Assembly: GCA_030267565.1 (NCBI GenBank)
Contig: BRXU01000017.1
Location: forward strand, 186,001 to 250,000
From: Pleodorina starrii
Taxonomy: Eukaryota > Chlorophyta > Chlorophyceae > Chlamydomonadales > Volvocaceae
DNA: 64,000 nt
Reading direction: 5' to 3'
Both the position numbers and the translations under genes were made by a program. Numbering within the stretch: position 1 is the first letter of the stretch; each line of letters begins with the position of its first letter. Below, in pieces: positions 49,801 through 61,215 of the stretch. Below the pieces are notes generated by a model. The model did not search any database and was not told the DNA's origin. It worked only from the letters and a program-made list of their open reading frames with translations.

Positions 49801-51606
49801 GCTTGGCCCATGGGCCGAGGCTTGGCCCATGGGCCGAGGCTTGGCCCATGGGTCGAGGCTGGGCCCATGGGTTGAGGCTGGGCCCATGGGTCGAGGCTGG
49901 GCCCATTGGTTGAGGCAGGGCCCATGGGTCGAGGCTGGGCCTATGGGTCGAGGCTGGGCCCATGGGTCGAGGCTGGGCCCATGGGTCGAGGCCGGGCCCA
50001 TGGGTCGAGGCCGGGCCCATGGGCCGAGGCTGGCCCATGGGCCAAGGCTGTGCCCATGGGTCGAGGCTGGGCCCATGGGTTGTGGGCTTGAGGCTGGGCC
50101 CATGGGTTGAGGCAGGGCCCATGGGTCGGGGCTGGGCCCATGGGCCGAGGCTGTGCCCATGGGTCGAGGCTGGGCCCATGGGTTGTGGGCTTGAGGCTGG
50201 GCCCATGGGTTGAGGCAGGGCCCATGGGTCGGGGCTGGGCCCATGGGCCGAGGCTGGGCCCATGGGTCGAGGCTGGGCCAATGGGCTGAGGCTGGGCCGA
50301 TGGGTCGAGGCTGGGCTCATCGGTCGAGGCTTGGCCCATGGGTCGAGGCTTGGCCCATGGGTCGAGGCTGGGCCTATGGGTCGAGGCTTGGCCCATGGGT
50401 TGACGGCTTGAGACTGGGCCCATGGGTTGAGGCTGGGCCCATGGGTCGAGGCTGGGCCTATGGGTCGAGGCTGGGCCCATGGGTCGAGGCTGGGCCCATG
50501 GGTCGAGGCCGGGCCCATGGGTCGAGGCCGGGCCCATGGGCCGAGGCTGGCCCATGGGCCAAGGCTGTGCCCATGGGTCGAGGCTGGGCCCATGGGTTGT
50601 GGGCTTGAGGCTGGGCCCATGGGTTGAGGCAGGGCCCATGGGGCGGGGCTGGGCCCATGGGCCGAGGCTGGGCCCATGGGTCGAGGCTGGGCCAATGGGC
50701 TGAGGCTGGGCCGATGGGTCGAGGCTGGGCTCATCGGTCGAGGCTTGGCCCATGGGTCGAGGCTTGGCCCATGGGTCGAGGCTGGGCCTATGGGTCGAGG
50801 CTTGGCCCATGGGTTGAGGGCTTGAGACTGGGCCCATGGGTTGAGGCTGGGCCCATGGGTTGAGGCTAGGCCCATGGGTCGACGCTGGGCCCATGGTTCG
50901 AGGCTGGGCTCATGGGTCGAGGCTGGGCCCATGGGTCGAGGCCGGGCCCATGGGCCGAGGCTGGCCCATGGGCCAAGGCTGGGCCCATGGGTCGAGGCTG
51001 GGCCCATGGGTTGTGGGCTTGAGGCTGGGCCCATGGGTTGAGGCAGGGCCCATGGGTCGGGGCTGGGCCCATGGGCCGAGGCTGGGCCCATGGGTCGAGG
51101 CTGGGCCAATGGGCTGAGGCTGGGCCGATGGGTCGAGGCTGGGCTCATGGGTCGAGGCTTGGCCCATGGGTCGAGGCTTGGCCCATGGGTCGAGGCTGGG
51201 CCTATGGGTCGAGGCTGGGCCCATGGGTTGAGGGCTTGAGACTGGGCCCATGGGTTGAGGCTGGGCCCATGGGTTGAGGCTAGGCCCATGGGTCGACGCT
51301 GGGCCCATGGTTCGAGGCTGGGCTCATGGGTCGAGGCTGGGCCAATGGGCTGAGGCTGGGCCGATGGGTCGAGGCTGGGCTCATGGGTCGAGGCTTGGCC
51401 CATGGGTCGAGGCTTGGCCCATGGGTCGAGGCTGGGCCTATGGGTCGAGGCTTGGCCCATGGGTTGAGGGCTTGAGACTGGGCCCATGGGTTGAGGCTGG
51501 GCCCATTGGTTGAGGCAGGGCCCATGGGTCGGGGCTTGGCCCATGGGTCGAGGCTGGGCCTATGGGTCGAGGCTGGGCCCATGGGCCGAGGCTGGGCCTA
51601 TGGACC
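43811..51606 (+). repeat. Giant 19-bp minisatellite (~7.8 kb, roughly 400 units) with 414-bp higher-order repeat
   Basis: Consensus unit GGCTGGGCCCATGGGTCGA, with variants such as GGTTGA, GGCCGA, TTGGCCC, GGCCAAT and occasional longer units. A marker variant (GGGTTGTGGGCTTGAGG) recurs at 45159, 45573, 46435, 47399, 47813, 48227, 48691, 49105, 50087, 50180, 50594 and 51008; seven of the eleven spacings equal exactly 414 bp. Blocks of variant order are therefore duplicated as higher-order units. The unit contains the palindromes TGGGCCCA and CCCATGGG. Long frames on both strands (up to ~635 codons) arise because the consensus has no stop in any frame. They are not called as genes. Confidence 0.97.
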
Positions 51607-52358
51607 GAATCCCGTCAAAATCTACGATGCTTACACTCCTGGTAAGACATATGTACGGCAGGCCTGGCGCATGCTAACGTTTGCTATCGAGGTAACCACC
51701 CCGTACGCGCATGACTGCAACCCATCTTCATCCTCTTCCTACCTCACAAACGCTTCTTAGCAGGTACATACTGATTACCAGCTATTCAACACAGTAATCC
51801 GATCCCGATCCAATCCAAAACCCGCCAGTCAGCCTGCCAGACAGTCAGTCAGGCCCCACAAATCTTCTTCCCACATACATCCGAAAAGGCACGCATGCCT
51901 GCGTGCCGCAAAAAGCGCTGCACAAATGATCCACATCGGAATATCTTCTTAACCTCAACCTGCTACTAACGTCGAAACAAACGATTTATGCCCAATTCCA
52001 ACAAGGCTTTGGGACTAGTAAGCCGCGCGTCCTCTCCGGATCTGGATCCGGATCTGGATCCGGAACTGGATCCCCATCAGAATTCAGGCCCACTCTTGCA
52101 CGCCTCGCATGCTTGGCGCGTCTTAATGCGCCGGCACACATCTTGACAGGATCCCATGCAGAAGCCATCCCAAACTCTCGACTGACCCCTGACGGGAAGT
52201 AAAACGATTATCGGAAATCCGCGGGCGTCAATAATTTTGTAATTTTATTCCACCGTAACCAACATGCTTCATTCCATTCCCATTTAAAACACAACAACAT
52301 TTCTACGGAACAGTGAAGACTAATCCGATTCATCGCTCTCCCAAGAAAGGTAATTCCC
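51607..52358. other. Intergenic between minisatellite and antiporter gene
   Basis: No gene was recognised. A short GGATCTGGATCC-type repeat lies at 52036-52073. Similar GGATCTGGATCCGGATCC sequence occurs in the membrane protein gene at 42530-42548. The right part should contain the antiporter 3' UTR. Confidence 0.5.
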
Positions 52359-55300
52359 TCAATTCGCACCCGGCGCCCCAGCGCCCCGGCCGGCACCCTG
52401 GCCGTCGGCAGCGCCACCGCTGCCGTCGGCAGAGGTCGCGGAGGTCGCGGCCGCGGCGCCGTTACCGTCACCGTTGACGGTGATAATCGGGATTACCACC
52501 GCCGTACCGGCGGCAGCCGGCGTCGTCGTCGACGCCGCCACCAAGTCGGCCGCAGCGTCGTGCGGCGGCGGCGCCGCTACCGCTGGGTCGAGCGGCTCAT
52601 CGGCAGCGGCAGCGGTGGCCTCCGCGGCGGCGGCCTTGACACGCCGGAAGAACTCGCGCGCGGTCTCCGGCGGTGGCGGCTCATCCTGAGCGCCCGGGCC
52701 GCTGCCGTCGCGGCCGCCGCCGGCGCCCTCGTCGTCAGCCTCCTCTCCGGACATCCAGTCGGCCTGCCCACCGGTGTCGGTTGCCGCCGCCGCCGCCGAC
52801 ACAACGGCGGAGACGTGCAGTCGTACAGCGCCGGCGGCGCGACGCAGCGCCGCCGCACGCGCCGCCAGTTCCTCAGCATCCGTCGAGAAGCTCGGAGCGG
52901 CAGCGGCGGCGACGGCCCCGCCGCCGCCGCTGTCGCCGTTGGTAGCGATCGGGCCCGCTGACGGCGGCGCTGCGCCGGACGCCACTCTGGCGGCCAGTAC
53001 GGCAATGGCTGCCGCGGCGCGCTCCAGCTCCACCAGCTGGCGCTGCAGCACCGGTGCGCCGCCCGGCCCGTCGACGGCGCCGAACGGCTGCGGCGGCAGC
53101 GTCGCCGCCGCAGCGGCGGCGTCCAGGAGGTGCTCCGCCAGCTGGGCGTCGGTGAGCACGGGGGCGCTGTGGCGGCGCACCCGCGTCGGCGTCAGCGGCG
53201 GCGCCGATGTGGCGGCGCCGCCGGACTCGATGTCCGTGCCGTCACCGCCGCCGCCGTCGCCGTACCATATCCGCGCCGACGGCCGGGGCCGATGCGGGCG
53301 CTGCACCGTCGGCGGCGAATCCATCTTGCCCGGGCTGGCCTCGCAGTACAGCGACGGCGGCGGCGGCAGGAGCCCCCTGCAGCGGCGGCAGCGCCGCAGG
53401 CCTGCAGCCTGCAGCCTCGGCGGGGTTCCCTTGACCTTGGGCATGCGGCGCGGCGTTGTCGTACCCTTCTCCCCGCCCGAGGCCTCGGTAGCAGACATGC
53501 TCGCCGTACCGCCGCCATCGTCATCACTCTCGCTGCCGCTGCTACTGTCGCTGTCGCTGCTCCCGCCAACTGTGCCGGCGGCTGCGCCAATCTGATCCGC
53601 CGCGTCGGAACGGCACGAGCTCAGCGGCGGCGGCGCTGACGGCGGCAGCGGCGGGCGGCCGCCGCGGGGCAGCTTGTCCCGCAAACCGCCCGCGCCGCCA
53701 CCGTCGCCGCAGACGCCGCCGTCAGCGCAGCGGCACCACAGCCCGCCGCCGCGGCTGGCGGCCACCGCCGCCGCTAGCGCGCCGCCGCCGTCCTGCACGT
53801 TCCGTCGGATGCTCCTCGGTGTGGGGCTGTAGCTCTCCTGCCAGTCCACCGGACCGATACGCAGCGGCCGCATGCCGCCGCCGCCGCCGCCATCACGCAC
53901 GGCGGCGGGCGCGTCGGTTCCGCTCGGCTCATCGGTAGAGACGGCGGCAGCCCCGCCGCCGCCGCCGCCGCAGCTGTCCGCCGCGGCGTGGCACGCCACC
54001 GCCGCCGGCGGCGGCGACGTCGCCGCGAGCGTGGTTGTGTCCGGCACGGTGCGGTGCAACCATCTCGGCGCCAGGTAGTGGATGAGGGAGACGCCGATGT
54101 TGGCGCAGACCAGGATTGCGAAGACGGAGGTCGTCAAGATCTCGTGGCCGATCTCCAGGGAGGGACTGTTGGGGCCCACGGCGGCGCGAATCATGTCCAG
54201 CGGTTGCGCGCCCAGAGCCGCCTGCACGAGAGTGCAAGCAGACATAAGTGTAGGTTGGGCGTTGGGCGTTAACCGAACAGTTTTGGTGGTTGGAGGAGTG
54301 CCACGACGAGTCGGGAGAACCGAGTTATTCAGCAACGGGTCAGGTGCCAGCCATCCCCCAAACGCTGAAACTCTACGCCCAGTCCTTTGCCGTCCGGCCG
54401 TCGTACGATGCCGTATCTTCCGTACCTGTACAGTGGCCTTGGGTGTCCATGCGATGGCCACGAACACTCGCTCCCGCAGCGTCAGACCCGCACCCGTCAT
54501 TGCGAAGAAGGTGATCGGGATGCGAATCGCCATGCCTGCGTTTTGGGGGCGCGTTGGGGAACATTTATCCTGAAGACCATGATTCGTTCTTCTTGGCAAT
54601 GAACCACGAGGAAGACGCCCGCCCCCTCAACGACTGACGAATGACCCACGGGTCAGACCCTCAACCAACCCGGTCCTCACCTCCAGCCCCTGCCCCCCTG
54701 CCCCTCCACAGGCCCCCTGCGCAGCTCAGCTCACCGATGGCTATGATTGCCAGCGATTTCGGAATGGTCTCTCCGCTGACTGTCCGCAGATTGACCAGGG
54801 AGCCAATGATGCCGAACAGCAGGGGCTGCGCCACCACCCGCCAAAACAGCCCCACGCGAGCCTCGACCTCGTGGGAGTAACTGTGACGAGCAATTGCGTG
54901 ACCCGTGGGACGGAGAGGAGGGCGTAGGCCGGGGGTTAAGAATGAGACGAACCGCAGAAAAGTGTCAGGCCTCAGCCGCGAGGCACAGCGGCAGCAGCAG
55001 CAGCAGCGGGAGAGGGCGAAGCAGGGGGCAGCGTGTGTTGCGAAGCAGGGAGGCACAAGGCGTGGCGTTCCACAGCGGAAGGCACGCAAAGGGATGCAGC
55101 ACGGTTACAGAGCCCAACCGAAATCTAACCGAACCTGACCGAACCTGACCGAACCTGACCGAACCTAACTGAAGGCTCAACCCACCCTGCCCCTCCTCAC
55201 CGCGGCTGCGGCCCCCGAGTGAGACCGCTCCGTCGACCCAAGCCCCAGAAGAACAGAGAGCCTCGCTCCTGTGGGGAGAGGGAGCGGGACGGGACGCTTA

Positions 55301-58300
55301 AAAAAATATTAAAACATAAAATATCGAGAACCTGCGAGCATACCGACTGAGAAATATATCTACCTCATTTTCAAGCATAACTATCGAGAAAAGCATATCT
55401 GTCAAGAAAACCCAAAACCATAGTTTACCACCGTTTACGGCAAAAAAAGCCCTACACTGAGCCAAACCGACCCCATTACCCCAGCCTCTGTTGAGTGCAT
55501 GCGGGCTCACCCAGAATACGTTGACCGCCAGCCCCAGCACCAGCGCCGCCAGCGCGCCGCCCCCCCGGTAGTCGTAGCGGTAGAGCGCGAAGAGCAGTGC
55601 CATGGCGGCCGAGAACACCACGGCGGTGCGCTTCAGGGAGCTGTCCCACAGCCGGGTGGCGGCACACAGACTGGCGCCCACCAGGCCGGCCACGACGCCC
55701 AACGAGATGTCGATCGGGCCTTCGGGAAATTAAAGCAAGGGTGAAGGGTCGGGTGGGTGGATCGGTGGGTTGGCGGGCGGTCGGGTATGATGGCTGTTAC
55801 ATGGTACCGTATGTGGGGAGCGGAGGGCCTTATGCAGCCGCAAAGGATTTATTTTGACTTCAGCATTGGCAGCAACATCAGCTCGCTCGCTCGCTCGCTA
55901 GCTCGCTGGAGCCATCGCTCGCCCTGAAGCCCCTTTCGGGAGCTCGGGCGGATGTCACTCGGGTACGATCGGAAACCATCGTACCCGAGCATCGCTTCGC
56001 TTCACTTCTTTTCGTTTCATTTCGTTTCGCTTCGCTTCACTTTTCGGTCATTTTCTCAGCCCCCAAGGAGTCGCGACGGCAAAGGGTTCGCGACGCTAGC
56101 ACGCTACATTTCTCGATAATGAACCAATGGAGCACGTCGCAACGCACCGTGGAGCAGTGTCATGGCCAGGCCGTGTCTCTTGCCGCCGCCGCCGCTGCCG
56201 TGCCCCTCGCCGCTGCTGATCGAGGACATGGCGAAGGACGAGAAGAGCGAGTAGCCTGATATGGCAACCATGTCATCGAAGGAGGCGGCGCCGACGACGA
56301 TGGCGGGGATGCCTGCGGTGGTGCGGTGCGGTGAGGCGGTGCGGTGCGGTGAGGTGGTGAGGCGGGGATCGGTTGAGAGGAAAACCTCATGGTGCCCTAC
56401 TTCTACTTCCCACCTACCACAGCACGATTCGCGCAGGTAATAAGACGACAGCCAAATCCCAGCAGCATGAGCTTGTCGCTCAAAAAGGAACACAAACAGG
56501 AACACAAACGGAGGACAAAGGAGCGAAGGGCGCGTCCGGAGGAAGCCCGCGTTTTCCTGACAGACAGCTAACGGTAATGGTAACGGTAACAGCAACGGCA
56601 ACTGACCCTTATTGACGCCCAGTCCTCGCTTCTGCAGATCGAACATGGTCTGGATCACCACAGCGGGGCCTGCACACACACACAGGCAGGCAGGCAGGCA
56701 GGCAGGGCGGAAAAGGGTAGGGAAAGGGAGATCAGAAAGCAGAGGTAAGGTTGTTAATGCAGTGAGCTCCAAACCCTGCTAAGTCCCCGCTCGACCGCCC
56801 CCCAACCACCCACACACACGCGCTCGATCCCCGTCCGCTCCATCCCCCGCTCCATCACCCACTCACCCACGGCCTTGAGTATGAATCCCTGTGTGAGCGC
56901 CCAGAACACCGGCATCTTCATGATGCCCACCGCCGCCCCCGCAGTCACGAACGCCTCCGCCAGGCCAGGCAGCAGCAGCAGACGAACCGCGGCGGGGCCC
57001 ACCCGCCGGAACATCTGCGGGGAGAGAGGCGAGCGCCAGGGAGGGCGAGGGGTTGGTTGACACGGGAGGGGACTACCACGTGTGTACCGTATATAAAAGG
57101 AGGGGTAGGGACCATGGACCTCCACACCCTCTCAGCCTCACAGCCCCTCTACCCCTCCAGAGCGCCACGCACCCAGCTGCAGATCCAGATCTCCCCTCCC
57201 TTTTTCCCACCTTTACCTCCCCGTCTTTCTCAAGATCCAGCCCCTCAAGTGCCCTCCCTCCCGCGTCCCGCCCCAGCCATAAGGCCCACCTGCAGGTCCA
57301 GCTCCAGCCCCGACCTCAGGAAGATGGTCCCCAGCGCCAGTGCCCGAAAGGTGGCGCTCCAGGAGGGGGGCAGACCCGCCACCAGGGAGGGCGTGGCGTT
57401 GCGCAGCAGCAGGCCAGCAAGCAACATGCCCAGTAAGGGAGGCAGGCCGAGCTGGCCGGGAGGAAGTGGAGGCGGAGTAGAGGGCACAATAAGTAGTCCA
57501 GGGAGGGAGGAGATGAGGAGGGGGATGACGGTGGCGTGGGGCGGGGCGTGAAGGGGGGAAAGGAGCGCGGCGCGTGCCGTGGAGCGGGATTCAAGAGAGG
57601 TCGAGGAAAATGGAGATGTGGGTCGTAAGGCTTGGAACGTGACTGGTGGGTGCAGGTAGACTACTTAGGTGGTGGTGGAGGAGGCCGCCCCCGGCACACA
57701 GCCGAGGGCCGAGTGCCCCACATCGCCCGACCCACATCGCCCGACCCACATCGCCCGATCCACATCGCCCGACCCACATCGCTTCTCTCGGCGCCCCCCC
57801 GCCCGCCCGCTTCTGCGCCCTGCACCCACCGCTCCGCAGATAGCTCCGCCCACATGGGACGCCAGGAAGATGAGCAGTGTGGACCAGGCGTTGCCGCCAG
57901 GCAGCAGGTCGGGACCCACAGCCAGGTACAGAGCTGGGGACGGTAGGGTTGGGGCAGAGGAGGCGGGGACGGGCGGGAAGGCGGGAGCAGGGTTACCGTA
58001 TAACGAGCCGTCTCGCCTGTCGCAAGATCTATCCGACCGGCCGCGCGTCCAAACACGGACACGGAGCCCCGACCCACATCACACAACCGCCAACGAACGA
58101 GCCAGTCTCCATATGCCGTACGCAAACAGACCCCTCTGTGCGCGCTGCGCAGCGCCGCAAAGCAAAAACCCACATCCGCAACATCCTTGCCCCCCAGTAC
58201 TCAGAGGAGGGGCTCCCTCAGTACTCACCGCAATAGATGAGCGCCACGAGGATGGTGAAGCCGAACACATTGCGGGTGGCTGCAGCGGGGTGGCGGTTGG

Positions 58301-59105
58301 GGGATGGTCCAGGGGAGGAAACGGGGGCAAGGGTGTCCCGGGTTGTCAAGGTGCACAAACAGACACCCATCTGGTTTCCAAAAGCGCACAATATTGTGTC
58401 AGAAGTCCATGTATCAAAGGGGCGAGCAGGCGCGAGCTTGAGCGACTGTGGGGCAGTGGGTGACCCACGGGTCAGCCTCCGCGGCGCGAAGCGGCGCCGC
58501 GAAGTCGCGACCGCGGAAGGCAACTCAGCCACCGGGCAAACAGGGAGGAGCAGGCTACGATTCACGCGCACCCATGCGCATTTCAAATCAGCATAACCTC
58601 GGCATTCCTCATGTTTAATCACAATTTGCGCTGAGCGAAGGGTGGGCTGCTGGCGCCAAGACGGTTGCAAGGACGTTTCGCCGCCGAATGGCGCGATGTC
58701 ACGCCCACGAACGCTGTTCTTTGCCTCCCAAAACGTGAGACCCAAGTCAGCAAGATCAGCTGCCTGTAAGGTCTGCTGGGTTGGCGCACTTGCGGCACTT
58801 GAGCGCGCGGCGTAGCCTTAGCTTAAGCCGGCCGGCCGCAACAGAGTACCGTCCTGTTAACAATTACACCCGCAGAAGTTCCCTAGATCACGTGCAAGGA
58901 CTTTCAAGTCGAAGGGAGGGCTTCATAATGTTCCGCAGAGCCGCCGTCCGAGCCCCAGTCCAAACGATTGGCCACGCGCCCGAAATGCCGTCGCCGACAG
59001 GAACAAGCTCGAAGCGAGGTCCCTGCGCCCATAATCCACCCAGCCAGCCTCACCTCGATGACTCCGCAGCTGCCGAGCCCACTCTGAGATGCCAAAACAA
59101 GGCAT
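52359..59105 (-). CDS. SLC9B/NHA-type cation/proton antiporter with long disordered C-terminal tail, 11 exons
   Basis: Exons: 59105-59054 (tentative), 58279-58229, 57933-57830, 57451-57290, 57014-56867, 56669-56607, 56312-56148, 55719-55511, 54867-54735, 54535-54426, 54221-52359, giving 1019 residues in one frame. Family landmarks in order: LLPGGN, LPPLLGMLLAGLLLRN, LGTIFLRSGLELDL, GPAVVIQTM, ASFDDMVAISGY (the Asp-Asp ion-binding pair), AQPLLFGIIGSLV and AWTPKATVQAALG. These match NHA2/SLC9B proteins, so about 400 residues form the membrane transporter exchanging Na+ or Li+ (or K+) for H+. The last exon then adds ~560 residues of Gly/Ala/Pro/Asp-rich tail, with a CRRCRG...C motif and acidic Ser runs (DSDSSSGSESDDD). 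The compartment cannot be read. The acceptor at 54867 (CCCACGAG) is unusual; the better-looking site 13 nt upstream would break the frame. The first exon is supported only by phase. Confidence 0.85.
55108..55170 (+). repeat. 10-bp tandem repeat (GAACCTGACC)n in an antiporter intron
   Basis: About five imperfect units of GAACCTGACC, within the intron between exons 55719-55511 and 54867-54735. Confidence 0.85.
55958..55989. repeat. Perfect 12-bp inverted repeat, 8-nt loop, in an antiporter intron
   Basis: CTCGGGTACGAT and ATCGTACCCGAG flank CGGAAACC. The hairpin is GC-rich and stable but very short. No coding or known regulatory role is visible. Confidence 0.8.
57718..57781 (+). repeat. 14-bp tandem repeat (CACATCGCCCGACC)n in an antiporter intron
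   Basis: Four and a half units lie in the intron between exons 57933-57830 and 57451-57290. Confidence 0.9.
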
Positions 59106-61215
59106 CCCCGTTACGTCGCCGGCCCTTTCGGGCGGCCGAAATCGCTGGAGCAGAAAAGAGCCGCTGCGAACAATGCTGTGAAATGAGCGGCTGCTCTCCT
59201 TCTTGATTTGCGACACCTGACGGCCTTGCGACGGTGCTTCGAAAGCAGCAAACGAAGCAGCACTGGCCAAGGAATCAGGCAGCGGCGCAGCGCCGGGGGG
59301 CTCTGAGAATTAGAAACACAAAGATGAACCAACAGGTGTTGGCATGAGCTATATGTAGCATTCGGGACCGAATCCACGGTAGGTGCTTGGCGCCAATTGA
59401 AATGTCCGACTCACGGCAAGACGATGTACTGCGACGCTTGCAAGGATTTGGTTGCAGCCATGCGGCTCTGATGTCATGCACATTAATTACACCGCTTCAT
59501 CGGAAGCATCAGGGCCGTTCATCACCATCATCAGTACTTGTGGCCGAATTAAAAGAGGCGCAGTAAGAGCCGCACGGATTCATGACCCCCGGGTCCTTTC
59601 AATCATAAACAGTTACGCAACAGCATGGAGAAATATAATCCTTTTGTGCATTAACATCTATACCGAAAATTTGGCGCACTGTTTTAGCTGCTAAGCGACC
59701 CGGAAGGGCTCTGCCACGCTCAGCGTGTTATCAGATGGCGAAACATTATCCGCCCGCCGTTCCAGCGGCGTGGCCGCGGTCGCATCGTTCATGATGCTGC
59801 TCGCTGCGCGTTTGGTACTCTTATCTTCTGACTTCCGCTAAAACTGCTGATGCAACAAGCAGGGCACGAGGAGTGGCCTGACGACGGACCATTTACACTG
59901 CAGAATTGTTGTCAGGCCGGTAGCCCGGAGAAGCCGATGCTCCTGCCCCCTAAATGGATGCATGGACGGCATGGCCGTGGACAGGGGGCAACGCGCCCAG
60001 ATCGGAGGAGCCCCGGAAATATGTGTGGACGCACCTGACCCGACCTGCAATTGCATGGCCACCAGGGAAAAAGCCTGGGTACAAGGGGCGCCCCACCACG
60101 CGTAAGGTGGACTACCGCTGCTCACTCAGGGCTGAGCAGCAGCGGGCAAGAGCGGGCTAAACTCGCCGGCGTAAAGCCGGGGCTACCCTGGAGCGTAGCT
60201 CCAATCCGCGCGCCAAAGAAGCTGGGCTTTAGTGCCCACCTGGCAAACAGTCCCTCCAACCTACATCAGAGGTAACATCTCTACGAAACCTAACCACGTG
60301 CGGCGTGCGGCTTACGGGACGCGGGCTAAATTACTTAACTGCTCAACGAACCAACCAACACTGCAGATCGAAACCTGCTGCAACAGCTGGTGCTAAACAC
60401 GCGCTGTGAAAAAGAAGCGACATAACATGACCGAGGGGTTTTGACTGGGGGGTATTGACTGATGGCTGGGCTGGGCAGCGTCTTCGTTGCTCGCGATCGT
60501 GCCTCTGTCTGGTGAGTTGGCCGCTTGGAGTGCGCTGGGTTGAAGTAGTACCATTGTAGGTCGCGGAGGCTCACACCTGCGGCGACGGACTGGGGCACAG
60601 CCCACCTAACCTCGGAGGTGCGTCGACGGGCTGTGCGCACCTCGTCGAGGGCGGCACTAAATATTAACAACAATACAATACAATATCAACAACAATACAA
60701 TATCAGTATACCTAAGATGTCCACGTACAGGCCAGTTCTTCCGGGTTCTGGCATATCCGAGAATCCGACGAACTGGCAGTTTGCGCCCCTTCTAACCGTA
60801 GAGTAACCGTCAACTTGCAGTACCACAACTGTTCTCGACTGTTGCTATGCCATGTCACATTATAAGGCTGAGATATGCAAAGCTGCCATAATACTCGCTT
60901 GATGTGTTCTTGGCTGCCTATCCTGCGTTTGAAGTCGGGGTGCAGCACTCTGACAGCTCAGTAGCAATTTTCCACGAACCGACGCATTCGTACCTCAATT
61001 TACTGACGCTTTGCCGATCGCAGAATTCGTCGGATTGAATATAGTCTTGAAACAAAACGTGCGGGAAGCCCAGGCCGCACTTCCGTTCCGCTTCTGTCTG
61101 CAACCTCCACGCGTTTCCGTGCTGCGGTGTAAGCTTGGACATCCACTCCTATATTTTCAAGGATATTCTTCTGGTGGAGGGCTGATTTGGCAGTTGGAAG
61201 TCGCGACATTGGACA
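59106..61215. other. Intergenic between divergent antiporter and TIR-domain genes
   Basis: This interval should hold the promoters of both genes. No coding exon could be supported. A CAATA-rich microsatellite lies at 60660-60715. The sequence at 60100-60240 contains several short hairpins (for example GCTGCTCACTCAGGGCTGAG) but no recognisable structured RNA. Confidence 0.45.

Noticed and set aside
43908..51760. Many long open frames on both strands (up to ~635 codons, MGRGWAHG / GPASTHGPS repeats)
   Set aside because: They are translations of the stop-free 19-bp minisatellite in all frames, without splice context, signal peptide or any family pattern.
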